A DNA stretch of 27,805 nt from Smittium mucronatum (GCA_001953115.1 LSSL01002346.1:1-27805); one strand, 5' to 3'. Shown: positions 11,901 through 21,900, counted from the first letter of the stretch. Numbers and translations are program-made. The notes: generated from the sequence alone by a model not told the origin.

Positions 11901-13083
11901 GTTTTGGAAAGAGGATGTGTTGATTTAATCCAAGTTTCGCTAACTTTTTTTTTTCGTTTTTTAAATCTTCATAAAAAATTAAATTAAAATTAAAATATTT
12001 ATAAAAAGTACTTCTCTTAGCTTATTTTTCAAGATGATAGTACATTAAACCCTTTTCATTATATTATGATAATTTTTATTCAGATATGACTATTTATCTC
12101 GGATTTATTATTTTACACGATTTTTAATGCATAAAAAAGATACAAATTAATAAAATCTAACACATAATACCTTTGAAGTTCTCTTTTGTTTAAAACTGAG
12201 CAATTCGATGTCAAAAATTAAAAAAATGAAGCTTAGCGAGCATATAATTTATATTTTTTGTTTTTAAAGCCATAATTATGTTTAGAAAAAATACAAATCC
12301 AATTAAATATTCATTTTCATATAGTGTAAATGAGAAATATAAAAAAAAAATGACAAGTTTTCTTGTAAAAGATAGTTTTTTCTCAATATCGCAACTTGAA
12401 TTAAAGATAAATTTTCAATATCTTTGAAAAAAAATTATACAGTTAGGACATATCAAGAAAAATAAATTGTAAATAAAATGCGGGGTCTTATTTAAGTGGT
12501 ATATAAATAATATGAAAATATTTCATTATCAATCCAATTTGGGAAAAAAAGCTACTTCTATTCATCAAATCGGATTTTTAATAAAATTGGCGCATATATA
12601 ATTCTATTAATGCCATTTTAAGTGACTTCTAATTTAATTATAAGAGGTTTTAAGTGAAATAAAAACCTTTTTTTTATATAAATTATAATAATCGCAAAAA
12701 ATATTTTTAAAAATCAAAAAAATGACAACAAATTATATCTGGTAATTTTAATTTTGAATTTAATGTAAAGAACATAATTTTTCTCGGCGCTTATTTTTTT
12801 TTTTTTGAAATGTAACGCGCACCGGAGTTTGCAGATATGTATTTATTAATCCAAATTAAGCTTAATTACATCGTTTCTTTGTGCTCTTTTTATTATTATT
12901 ACTGTACCATAAATAATTTAAAAAATAAACATGTTATTTTTAAAAATGGAAAGTTCTTTAATTTTATGGGAATATTCGATACAGAACTATAAGAAAATTT
13001 AAATTTAAATTTAAGTATTCCATCAATAAAAATTTTGAATTCTATTTATCGAAATATTATTACTTCCTTAAATTTGACGATAA
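8901..13083. other. AT-rich gene-free tract
   Basis: About 4.2 kb with frequent A/T runs and stops in every frame. The 93-codon frame at 9226-9507 is made almost wholly of F, Y, I, K, N and L, as random AT-rich DNA would give, so I do not call it. A small GC-richer patch (12783-12840, containing ACGCGCACCGGAG) has no identifiable function. Confidence 0.55.
12995..13012. repeat. (AAATTT)3 repeat
   Basis: Three exact AAATTT units, each a palindrome; simple AT-rich repeat. Confidence 0.7.
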
Positions 13084-13269
13084 ATAATAATTTTTAAGAT
13101 AACAGCCGATAGGCTTTATGATGGCAGAGTTACGATTTACCAATATAAAGTCCATTGTTATAATTGCGCACCAGAAGAAATTTCCAACCACAAATCTTAA
13201 ATTTTAGAGTTGAATGAACCTTATGTAAAATCCAGGATGATAAAAAAAATGAAGGAAATTAAATATAAA
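13084..13269 (+). pseudogene. Unrecognised coding-like fragment with one in-frame stop
   Basis: Between TAA at 13081-13083 and TAA at 13270-13272 one frame is open for 62 codons except for TAA at 13198-13200. Residue use is mixed (ADRLYDGRVTIYQYKVHCYN, then CAPEEISNHKS), and local GC is above the surroundings. The CYNC resembles the start of a CCHC zinc knuckle but lacks the following H and C. It lies 1.4 kb before the protease of the retroelement on the same strand, so it could be a gag relic. I am not sure it is coding at all. Confidence 0.2.
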
Positions 13270-14690
13270 TAAATTTTTTTTATTCCACATTCAAAAATTG
13301 TATGAGGAAAAAGAAAAAATGAGATAGTGACTACAGATTTCTTTGAAGAAATAGCACCATTTTTTTGAAATTCTTTTATTCTGAATTACAATATATGTCC
13401 GTTTTCTCTCAAGATATTGAAAAATTGATGATTAAAGTTAAATCGAGGAATTGAAAAAAAAAATTTAACATAAACTGAGAATCTAAATCAGGATTTTATA
13501 TACAAATTAATACACAAATACAACATGTGTTAGTTTCTAATATCACAGATATCAATAAAAAATTTATCTCAATATTAGTATTTATTTTAGGCGGTAATGA
13601 AAAAAATCCATACCTTTGAATAACAAATACCCTAAAAGTAGATTTAGAAAGAGAGATGTTGTTTGTGGTATAATAAATTTAATTTCATATTCAGAAAGAA
13701 AAATAATTAATCCAGCTATTGATTTTGGCTTAAACTATCTAAGTACTGACTTTTGGTTTCATGTAGCCAAAAATTCGAAAAAAATTATTGATAAAAAAAA
13801 ATACAACCAGTTTAAACAAATTCTATACTACTATTTATATAAAATACAATTATTTCCTTGTCAATTTTTTTTTCTGAAAAACAAAAAATCTGCTTTTATC
13901 TAAATGGGCACACTTAAATTAATTATCCGATATAACATCCAAAGCATCGAATCTAGATTTTAAACGTAAATTTAATTTATGTGAGGGTTATTCTATCTTT
14001 AACCCATCGAAAAATAGTGGACTTGAAAGGTATAATAAAAATATTAAATATCGGTACCAATTATGGAAATATACGAGCTTATTAGATTTTTAAAAAAATT
14101 CAATCTAAATAATTAAAGAAACATATTTAGAATATTACCTCATTATGGAAAAATAAACTAAAATGAAATTTTAACTTCAAGAAATTTTTTTTTTCGAAAC
14201 TATATATCGCAATTATAGGACAAAAGCTTTTTTTACTTTCAAAAAATAAGACCGAATATGAAATTTTATAAAAGATTTTACATATGTTTAATAACTATAA
14301 TTTGAAACTTCAATGGTCTCACAAATATATTTTCCAATAACAGATTTTTATTTGTGTAAATAAATGACTCAAAATAAAAAGATATATTCTGTTAATGCTA
14401 GAAATTTTTAAAAAGAAAAAATTATGCTCATGTATATTGGTAACTCAATAAAAATAATTTTCAGGAAATAATTAGCATTACTCTAATCCGCCAAAAAAAA
14501 ACACAGCTAAAAAACCTTTAAAAAATTTAAAAAAAAAAGAAAAGTCTTATTTTTGAATTTTTTTAAGAAAAATAACTAAAGTTCTATTAAAATGTCATAT
14601 ATTTAGTCCATACCTTCGGATACTTAACCTTTTTTAAGGCAAATTCGGAAAAATTGAAAGCAAATTAATAAAAGTGAATATCAGAAAACC
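13270..14690. other. AT-rich tract upstream of the retroelement
   Basis: A gag gene and a 5' LTR would be expected here if the downstream element were complete, but I find neither: no copy of the TGTCATA end or of the GC-richer blocks of the 3' LTR. The 95-codon frame at 13616-13903 starts with some mixed composition (NNKYPKSRFRKRDVVCGI) but fades into AT-rich residues and has no known motif. Confidence 0.45.
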
Positions 14691-14699
14691 TAAAGGCGG

Positions 14700-14908
14700 G
14701 CCCTCTCATAAGAAGATCTGTTCTGATATCAAAAAATTCAAGAAATTTTGGTTCAGAAAACTCACAAGGATACAAGGTACTCATCCTTAAAAACTCAATC
14801 TTACAATCTAGAAAGATGCTATTAACATTAAGTAATATCGTGGGAACAATATGAATTATACCATGGTACTGTACTGAAGAATCTGTTAAGAACAGAGAAA
14901 CCAAAAAC
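14700..14908 (+). pseudogene. Possible gag/pol linker relic
   Basis: In the same frame as the protease below, the sequence reads through with a single TGA stop (near 14853) and mixed residues such as ENSQGYKVLILKNSILQ and SRKMLLTLSNIVGTI. I recognise no capsid or zinc-knuckle motif. Position just before the protease suggests gag C-terminus or the gag-pol linker. Confidence 0.3.
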
Positions 14909-15430
14909 TTGGAAAACCCCCTGAAATATGATAAATCAAAAATCAAAAATTTCCAATTTAGCACTAGAATTAGTGCTACAAAAAAGAAGAAACTAAAATA
15001 TAGTGAAACTCGGACGCCAATACGCAAGTTATGGAGGAAAATCCCCGAAATAAACCCGGTAGAAGTAAAAATTCAAATAATAACTCCGGTAAAATTTACT
15101 GTAGTTACAGGGAATGTGGTTATAAATTAATTTGCGTTCGAATTAAAATAAGATATCGGGGCTGCCTTCAACGTTATTGTTGAAGATCTGGACCAGAAAT
15201 TGGATTCGGGACCGGTTATTAACAGCAAAGACAAAAAAATTCCAGTAAGTGATATCGATAAGAAAACGAAACTAATTTTTGGTGTTAATCTAAAACTCGG
15301 AAAATATAACTGCATTGCCAATTTTCAAGTGTTACCTAAGACAAAGAAATATTTTCTTCTAATTGATATAGGTTTATTTGTTGGAATAGGCGTCGAAGTC
15401 TCCCTTAAGTTCAAGGATATAACTATATAA
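14909..15430 (+). pseudogene. Retropepsin (aspartic protease) domain of Ty3/gypsy pol, broken
   Basis: One frame runs from the linker (TRTPIRKLWRKIPEINPVEV) through a beta strand (VKFTVVTGNVVIN) into DIGAAFNVIVEDLDQKL at 15152 onward, then VNLKLGKYNCIANFQVLP and FLLIDIGLFVGIGVEVSLK. This is the family's pattern of D[ST]GA active site, followed by the second conserved hydrophobic-G motif. Defects: two TAA stops just before the active site (15128-15130 and 15149-15151) and the active-site T replaced by I (ATC, a C-to-T change from ACC). The frame ends at TAA 15428-15430. The role in a live element is to process the Gag-Pol polyprotein. Confidence 0.8.
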
Positions 15431-15644
15431 AACTCTAAGGGGATATTATAGATCCCTCATAATCTTAAATTAAGGTAAGAAATGTAACAAGTTTTAAACT
15501 ACCAGTGCTTTTATCAGAAAAAACCGAAAATTGTGGATATTGGATGTTCAAATAAATACTAAACACGACTTAATCAAAGTAAGGACACATAAAAACTTCT
15601 ATGGATAAAATAAAGTTATTATATGAATAGATAGAAATTTAAAC

Positions 15645-16470
15645 ATGACTAAGGTTGATCCTTGTGAGATAGAGTTGATGAAACATATTTCAATATTATT
15701 AAAGCCTTATACGCTGGAAAAATCTTTAAAAACAAAATTAATCCAACATCTGAAGGTTATTTTGACTCAGGGAGTCATTATACCATCAAAAAGCCCTTAA
15801 AAATTTCCAATGGTTGTAGTAAAAAAGAAATATGGGAAAAAAAGAACATTTTTCGACAACAGGAAGCCAAATACTGATACTAAGAAAGACTCATACCCAC
15901 TACCAGATATAAAAGATCTGCTGAACAAATTTTCAGTATCTAAATACTTTTCATCTTTGGACTCATTTTCAGGCTACTAACAGATACCAATTGACTCAAA
16001 GACACAAAAACTAACTGCCTTTTCTCTGGGGGACTTTTTGGGTTTGTATCAGCTCATGGTCATTTTTTTCGGGAATAACAAAGCTCCATATACATTTAAG
16101 AGAGTAATGGAAGGCATACTCGGAGATCTATTATGGAAATTCTCACTAATATTTATAGACGGAATAATCTTTTTTAGTAGATCTTGAGAAGATAATATCA
16201 TGCACCTGTAACAATTATTAACTAAATTTTCATTAAATTTAATAAAGCTACATTCAAAAAAGTGTCATTTTTGGTTTCAAGAACTCAAATATCTGGAGCA
16301 CATAGTAAATAATTAAGGCATTCTTCCAGACCCTCAAAAACTGTCAGCCATAGAAAATTCTCAAGTAAAAAAAGACGTACCAGGTATAAGAAGTTTTTTT
16401 GGGTCTACTTTGATATTATAGAAAGTTTAATATGTATTTTTCATTTACTTAAAACCGCTCACTGACCTTT
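15645..16470 (+). pseudogene. Reverse transcriptase domain of Ty3/gypsy pol, broken by stops
   Basis: Motifs in order: LTQGVIIPSKSP (motif upstream of domain 1), KFPMVVVKKKYGKKRTFFDN (domains 1-2), SYPLPDIKDLLNKFS, KYFSSLDSFSGY followed by stop and QIPI (domain 3, where the family has GYxQI), KAPYTFKRVMEGIL (family: PATFQRxM), LIFIDGIIFFS (catalytic box, family YxDD), then KCHFWFQELKYLEH (family: KCxFxxxxVxYLGH). Stops lie at 15798, 15978, 16185, 16209, 16314, 16419 and 16428. The second catalytic aspartate is glycine (GGA at 16161-16163). The frame is lost near 16470. Confidence 0.88.
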
Positions 16471-16715
16471 TAAAAAGGATGAAATTTTCAAATGGGGAGG
16501 GGGAGGGCAAACTAAATCTTTTAATAACTCCAAGAGAAAGATATTTATATCATTTATAATATTGTACCCTGACTTGGAAAAGAAATTTGTATTGATCACA
16601 GATGCATCTACATAAGGAGTGCTTGTGATATCAGTGAAAGAAGTTGACTGGAATAAGAGGGTCATAAGCTTTGAAAGTAGTACTTCTCTTCCAGCGGAAA
16701 AAAAATTACTCCACT
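16471..16715 (+). pseudogene. RNase H domain fragment of Ty3/gypsy pol
   Basis: After a frameshift the sequence reads YPDLEKKFVLITDAST, stop (16613-16615), GVLVISVKEVDWNKRVISFE and SLPAEKK. This matches the family pattern 'P...F.L.TDAS..G.G..L.Q ... I.Y.S..L..AE.NY'. The catalytic aspartate of TDAS (codon at 16601) is present. Another frame then supplies KNYSTT, after which the expected 'EKE' helix and the remaining half of the domain are absent because of a deletion. Confidence 0.75.
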
Positions 16716-17302
16716 ACAGGATCCTATCCGAAAGTCAAAAAATTTTCGAATCTTTGCGAAAAGTACCAAAAGAATAGCTATTCTATGCCACGCGCGGAAA
16801 AATTTAATGGAATCCATCAGAAAGGTCCCCTCGATACTTGGAGCATAGACATTGCCGGTACGATGCCCACCACAGAGACGTATATAATCAAGTATGTTAT
16901 ATTTGAAATCGACTATTTCACCAAAATGACGGTGCAGTTTCATTTCCTGAAGTTAATGCAAGCTTCATACTCGCTTTTATATGTGAGCAGATAATAGAGA
17001 ATTTTTGCGTACCTAAAGTACTAATCGGTGATCGAGGTGCCCATTTTAGTAACTGATTGGTCGTTAAATTCAACCTTTATATAGGAATAAATCATAAGAT
17101 AGTCTTCTGTTACCACCCTCAGGCTAATTTTCAATTCGAAAGTGTCATTAAATCTTTTAAATCTTACGGGAACTCTTTGGAAAAGACAAGAAAAAATGGG
17201 ACATATACATATGAAGAAACCTTTTATCTCCGCGTTCATCAAATCATAGAGCTCTTGGGAAATGACCTGCTGAAATAATTTATATGTTACGAGTTCTCCC
17301 AT
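16716..17302 (+). pseudogene. Integrase domain of Ty3/gypsy pol, frameshifted but with DD35E
   Basis: Only the end of the zinc-binding HHCC module remains: LCEKYQKNSYS, where the second cysteine of CxxC is Y. The catalytic core follows: GPLDTWSIDIAGTMPTTE (first D, codon 16848-16850), VIFEIDYFTKMTVQFHF, then, after a frameshift, NFCVPKVLIGDRGAHFSN (second D, codon 17030-17032), a TGA stop, and CYHPQANFQFESVIKSFKSY (E, codon 17138-17140). The last two acidic residues are separated by exactly 35 residues, the hallmark of DD35E integrases. The core then continues into an EETFYLRVHQIIELL region before TAA near 17276. Confidence 0.85.
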
Positions 17303-17671
17303 GTATATTATTAGAAAGTAAAACTATAATTATAGATCAAGAAAAAAAATCACTAGAGAGTAGAAAAATGTTCATCTCAGAATTTATCCCTGTCTATCTT
17401 AAATAAGCATAATATATAGGCGTTAAGAGCAAGGATATTGAGGGAAAGCACTATAATAAAAGAAATAGGCCCCGATCATTCCAACTTTGGGATCAGGTTT
17501 TGAAAGCACTGTCAGAATCATAAAATATCCTCGGGGATATAAAGGTTGGACCGTTACAAGTTACTCAAATTATAGGAGATGGAGTTTAACAAATAACTAT
17601 CCTTAATTAACTCTAAAGTGTACATAGTGGCTGTTGACTAATTAAAACCCCTCTCTTGGTATTATTCCAGT
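17303..17671 (+). pseudogene. Decayed C-terminal end of Ty3/gypsy pol
   Basis: Short blocks in shifted frames still match the integrase C-terminus: KHYNKRNRPRSFQLWDQVL (family 'YN...R...F..GD.VL'), KVGPLQVTQIIGDGV (family 'GPY.V......G.Y.L') and KVYIVAVD followed by a stop and LKPLSWYYS (family 'V.....LKPY'). This small barrel precedes the end of pol. I see no chromodomain after it. Confidence 0.65.
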
Positions 17672-17753
17672 GGCAATGACTAGACAGACCCTTTATACAC
17701 TCCCAGAATTAGTTCGGCCGTTTAGAGAAAAATTAAACGAAAAAGTTTTAGCT

Positions 17754-17774
17754 AAAATGTGGGGGGGGGGGGGG
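17754..17774 (+). other. Polypurine tract (G14) before the 3' LTR
   Basis: AAAATGT followed by 14 G, about 90 bases after the end of pol and 11 bases before the candidate LTR start. In LTR elements a purine tract at this place primes plus-strand DNA synthesis. The exact G count may have changed by slippage or sequencing error. Confidence 0.6.
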
Positions 17775-17785
17775 ATTTCTGATTG

Positions 17786-18363
17786 TGTCATACAATCATG
17801 TTTTAATTTATCTATTTTATTCTATTATATGTTATTATTTATGCTATATAGCATTATCATAAGCATAATTGCTGGTTTGATTGTTTCACTATGGTCTAGC
17901 GGTTAGCTTCTGGGTATGTTATACATATAGGTTTAGCCCCGCGGGTTTTAAATCCAGTGGACAATTTTATCTTTTATATGCTGATTTGATTAATCATTGA
18001 GCAATAGTTAATCTATGAGATTAAGGACCCCGTTAGTCAAATAGATATATCTCAAAATATTATTGGGTGATATAATGAGGAGTGAAAACCCAAGGTAAAA
18101 CAATCTAATCTAAGTATGAATATACTCAAGCGAATCCCTAGAAAAAGGGGATTCAATCTCTCCTATTTTCGCATATTTTAAATTCAGTTACGAATAAAGC
18201 TTTAGAAAGTAACATAAATTTCCTCTTAATTTGTATTTTTGAATCACACTCAATTATGAGGCACCTCTTAACTCTAATTAATCTCTCTTGGGCGGATCCA
18301 ACAGACCCTTTAATTCCCCAAAATTCCTATATATGTGTAACAGAGAATACTGATATTATGACA
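17786..18363 (+). repeat. Candidate 3' LTR, 578 bp, ends TGTCATA...TATGACA
   Basis: The segment directly downstream of the polypurine tract starts TGTCATACAATCATG and ends GATATTATGACA. The outer seven bases are a perfect inverted repeat with the canonical TG...CA ends. Length is normal for a Ty3/gypsy LTR. GC-richer patches inside include AAGGACCCCGTT, AAAAAGGGGATTCAATCTCTCC and GGGCGGATCCAACAGACCC. Because no second copy exists in the window, the call rests on position and ends only. Confidence 0.5.
17884..17962 (+). pseudogene. tRNA-like sequence (Glu/Asp-type 5' half) inside the LTR
   Basis: The 5' half reads ACTATGGTCTAGCGGTTAG, the typical start of a eukaryotic tRNA-Glu or tRNA-Asp with an intact A box. 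Acceptor arms TTTCACT (17884-17890) and AGTGGAC (17956-17962) pair at six of seven positions. The B-box region GGGTTTTAAATCC equals the consensus GGGTTCGAATCC with CG changed to TA plus one extra T. The anticodon arm no longer folds properly, so the anticodon cannot be named. A T-rich run (ATTTTATCTTTT) follows, as a Pol III stop would. It is a relic or a tRNA-derived module, not a working tRNA. Confidence 0.5.
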
Positions 18364-18436
18364 GTCTTGTTTTCTCAGATGGCATAGCGTTTGCCTAGTA
18401 AGCAGAAGGTCGCCAGTTTGATTGAAGGTAGAAGGC
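18364..18436 (+). pseudogene. tRNA-Thr (AGU)-like pseudogene abutting the LTR
   Basis: Acceptor GTCTTGT/AGAAGGC pairs at six of seven positions (one T-G pair, one mismatch). The anticodon arm is perfect: TTTGC/GCAGA around loop CTAGTAA, anticodon AGT at 18397-18399, which reads threonine codons. The D arm keeps two pairs with loop AGATGGCAT. The T arm is broken: GCCAG on the 5' side meets GAAGGT, with an extra base, and the B box reads AGTTTGATTGA instead of GGTTCGANTCC. TTTT follows at once. The folded 5' end falls exactly on the base after the candidate LTR. Confidence 0.65.
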
Positions 18437-20478
18437 TTTTAATTGTTTATATATCTTATAAGTTCTTTTGGAACTAATTTTATGTAAATTTTTTACAGAT
18501 ATTATCCACAAATAAAATTTCTATTTAAAAAAGCAGTATGCTTTCAGTTTTATCTTTAATTAGCAGAAAATGATATTTTTATACCCATTTACAATAATAT
18601 TTATTTGAAATTTAAAACTAAACAATAAATTTTTATAAAATATAAATGGTTAAATTTTAAATGATGATATTTTTATCCAATAACTGTTATTTTAAGAAGA
18701 CGCCTGATAGATAGTTAAAATTTTGGCAATCTACTGCTGAGGAAGAATTTTATTATTTCGCGTAGCCTAATAAGTAGATAAGATAAAAAAAAATCTGAAA
18801 TTTAATAAATTAAACGTTTATCGTAACATTCAGTTGGATTTTTTCACGTTTTTAAAATGGATTAATAAAATTTTTTGAAATTAATTAAGAAATTTTTTTC
18901 TAATAATAATAAACTGAGTATCGAATTTTGGAATTGAAATTGTGCTAAACTTTAAATAAAATAAAATCCCCAATATAATCAAATTAAAATACTATAAAAT
19001 ATTTATATAAATGCAATTTGGGCTAAATTAATTAAATCGATAAAATAAAAAATTTATCCAAATATTTTTTATTATTAATTTTTTTAATTTAATTTTAAAT
19101 GAAATCTAAAAATCTAGAGGAATTTTATTTTCAAAAAAATAAATTAAATATGATACCCAAATAAAAATTGAAAATATGATATTTGTTTTTATTAAAATTT
19201 TAAAGACAGGATTTCACTGTATATTATTGTTTTAAAATAAAATCCGGAGATTTCCTTATAGATTTAAAAAATAAAAAATTACATGAAAGGATCAGCAAAG
19301 TACCTTTTTTTGAGACTAGCTTTTAAATATACATAAAAATTAAAGAAATAATAATAAAATATAGTAAAACCTTTTTTACTAGATTTATTTTTAGTCCCCA
19401 TGAAATAAAATTGAGAATTTAGTCAGAAGATTGGCTAGAATTATCGAAAGTGTATATTCAATTGGAAAAAACATTGAAAATCAACAAAAGCCAAATATAA
19501 ATTAAATTGATAACGCTAGAGAAGGTATTAAAAAAGGAAAATAATTTGAATAAAGAGTTATGTCTTTATATTGTATATTATTAACACGGAACTAGATATA
19601 TTAAGTTTTCAACTTAATTAAAAATCATGAAGTGAACTATTACTTGCTTCGAATATTCATTTTAATTCGAATTCAAATGTATTAAGGGGTGTTATCCACT
19701 TTTTTTTTCATTTTTCTTGGGATTGATGATGATAATTTGGAATTTTTATCCATTGTAATCTCTGTGGTGAGCAGAATTGACACTAATGATTAAATTTGGG
19801 ATTTGAATATATTTTAAAATAATTTAAGTTTTTTTTGGCATGAGTTAAATATGATATTTTTTTGGTGGGTTAATCACTTTTTCTTAAACCGATTACAGGT
19901 GGGTAAAAAGACACTAGCACAAAAAATTGGGGTGTGATATAATTTTATTATTAATTTTATTTTCTATTTTATTATTTTAATAATTTTGTCTAAATTTTAA
20001 ATATTATAAATAAATACCCTATTAAAAAAATAATTTTTGGAGAATCCCACTCCAAAAAATAGATAAAACCGTAATTAACTTTCCAGTTAAGATGAATATA
20101 ATCAACGGTTTCTTCCATGTCTTTAAATAAAATAAGTATTCTATCTGTAAATAAAATAATCTTAAAAAGGATATAATATATAAGGATATATGTAAAATAT
20201 AGTTGATGGTGAATAAATTGTTTTTTTTAAAAAAAAATCCATCGAAAAAGTGTAGTAACTTTGATTTCATGAAATGATTATTAGAAAAAAAAAATTCAAA
20301 ATATTACTTTGTAAAAAAATGATATTAAGGATCATCTATTTTGGTTTTTCTACAAAAAATTCAACCAAAATTTTTGATATTAAAATTAAAGATAGAAATT
20401 CGATATATTTTACTTCAAATATTATTAAATTTATACATTAATAAAAAGAGTAATCAAAGAGTAATAAAATTCGTATTT

Positions 20479-20500
20479 TCCTATATTTGGAAATATAGGA
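20479..20500. repeat. Perfect hairpin, 10-bp arms, 2-nt loop
   Basis: TCCTATATTT, GG, AAATATAGGA. The two arms are exact reverse complements. No promoter or gene lies beside it. Confidence 0.75.
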
Positions 20501-21888
20501 TATAATTAAATCCTTTTGATTTTTTTTTTTTCCAACGTGGTTAAAAATAACTAAGAAATTTTTATTTTTAATGTGCCTGAATTTGCTATTAATGATGAAA
20601 TTAGAAATTTTTGATTATTTTATGAAATTATTTGAAAAATGAAATCAATATTCCCAAAAAAAACATCTAATATTGGAAATGTTTCTATTTATCATATAAA
20701 AAAAATTTAACGAAAAAATGTGCACACATATAGTAATTTTTGATATAAATAATAAAAAAAATAGAATATTGTGCATAAGTTTGGCTTCAAAAAGAAAGAG
20801 GGCTTTAAAGCTGAAAAAAAATTTAAAACAATTCAAAACTAGATCGAATAATTTTTCAAAAAAATTATTTTATCCATCTCATTATATTTTTATTAAAATT
20901 TTCAATGTTTTCTACTGTCAATTTAGTTGATAAAAATCATTTCCCTCAACTCCTTTAAAAGGAATACTGAAAATTCGAATAATTCCATTTTGTAAAAATA
21001 ATTATTTGAAAATAATGATAAGAGGTATCTATATAATATTATGAAATAAAAAATAATGTGGTTTTAATATAATTTGACTATATATAGTGGATCCCTTACA
21101 AATTCAGCCGAAATTTGTATAGATTGGGGTATAGCGATAATGACTTAACTTTAAACATGTTTCTTTTTCGGTTAAAATTTCTTAAACACACTTCATTTTT
21201 TCTATATCAGATGTATTATTTTAAAAAATATTAGATGTTTTCTTGAAAAAAAAAATCGAATATTTAATACATGTTTGAATAGAATTTTTTGAGTATCCTC
21301 TTAGGCCTAAAACAAACCCAAATAAATAAAAATAAAATTTTTGCTACTAAATGCCAAAAATCATTAACTGAGTCTATATTATAAACCATTGATTTTACTC
21401 TACCCTAACTGGATAACCAAAAAGAACTAAACGGCTTTCAAAAAAACATTAAATTTTTAGAAGGAAATTTGTTTTTTTTCTGCCCTTTTCTTTTTTTCCA
21501 AAAAAATTCTCGGCTATTTTAGATTCTGGATGAAAAATTTTAAAATAGGTTTTCAAATTATAAGGAGCTTGATTATATTGGCTTTTATTTTTGGTTAATA
21601 TTTAAACTTTTACTATTATATTGTTTTAAAATTAAATTTTATATCATAAAAAAATATACGATCCTATTTTAGATTTTCAGATTATTATGCGAGGTAAATA
21701 AAAAAGCGTAAATACATGGCATTGATTGTCAGAAATTTTACTTTTTATCTACTAATTTCTTAAAACAACATTTATTAGCTAAAATTATATAAATTGATTT
21801 TCTAAACATGTATAAGTGATTAAACACTGTATTTTTTGTTGATATTTATTAAAATAGGAAATTATTAAGCAAAAAATATGCTATAATG

Positions 21889-21900
21889 AGATCTAGATCT
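21889..21900. repeat. 12-bp perfect palindrome AGATCTAGATCT
   Basis: Self-complementary and also a direct repeat of AGATCT overlapping at its ends. Nothing around it suggests a protein-binding site. Confidence 0.6.

Larger units (their letters stand above)
14690..18363 (+). mobile_element. Decayed Ty3/gypsy-type LTR retrotransposon, 5' part missing
   Basis: Pol domains appear in the order protease, reverse transcriptase, RNase H, integrase, which is the Ty3/gypsy order (integrase last), followed by a polypurine tract and a candidate 3' LTR. The visible part is about 3.7 kb, shorter than a usual 5.5-7 kb element. Frames are interrupted by many stops and several frameshifts; a segment between RNase H and integrase is deleted; no 5' LTR or primer-binding site is visible. 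The element cannot move by itself. The boundary at the left is approximate, chosen where GC rises and open frame resumes. Confidence 0.85.

Noticed and set aside
15100..15135. CCHC zinc knuckle (frame reading YCSYRECGYKLICVR)
   Set aside because: Cysteine spacing is wrong, there is no histidine, and the neighbouring frame gives a better match to the strand preceding the protease active site.
14665..17302. Minus-strand open frames over the retroelement (14665-15027, 15127-15321, 16459-16665, 16662-16943, 17021-17302)
   Set aside because: They run antisense to recognisable protease, RNase H and integrase blocks and show no motif.
17670..17906. 78-codon open frame across the polypurine tract
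   Set aside because: It reads through the G14 run (poly-G) into the candidate LTR and has no motif.
20645..20930. Overlapping open frames on both strands
   Set aside because: Low-complexity F/K/N strings on opposite strands of AT-rich DNA.
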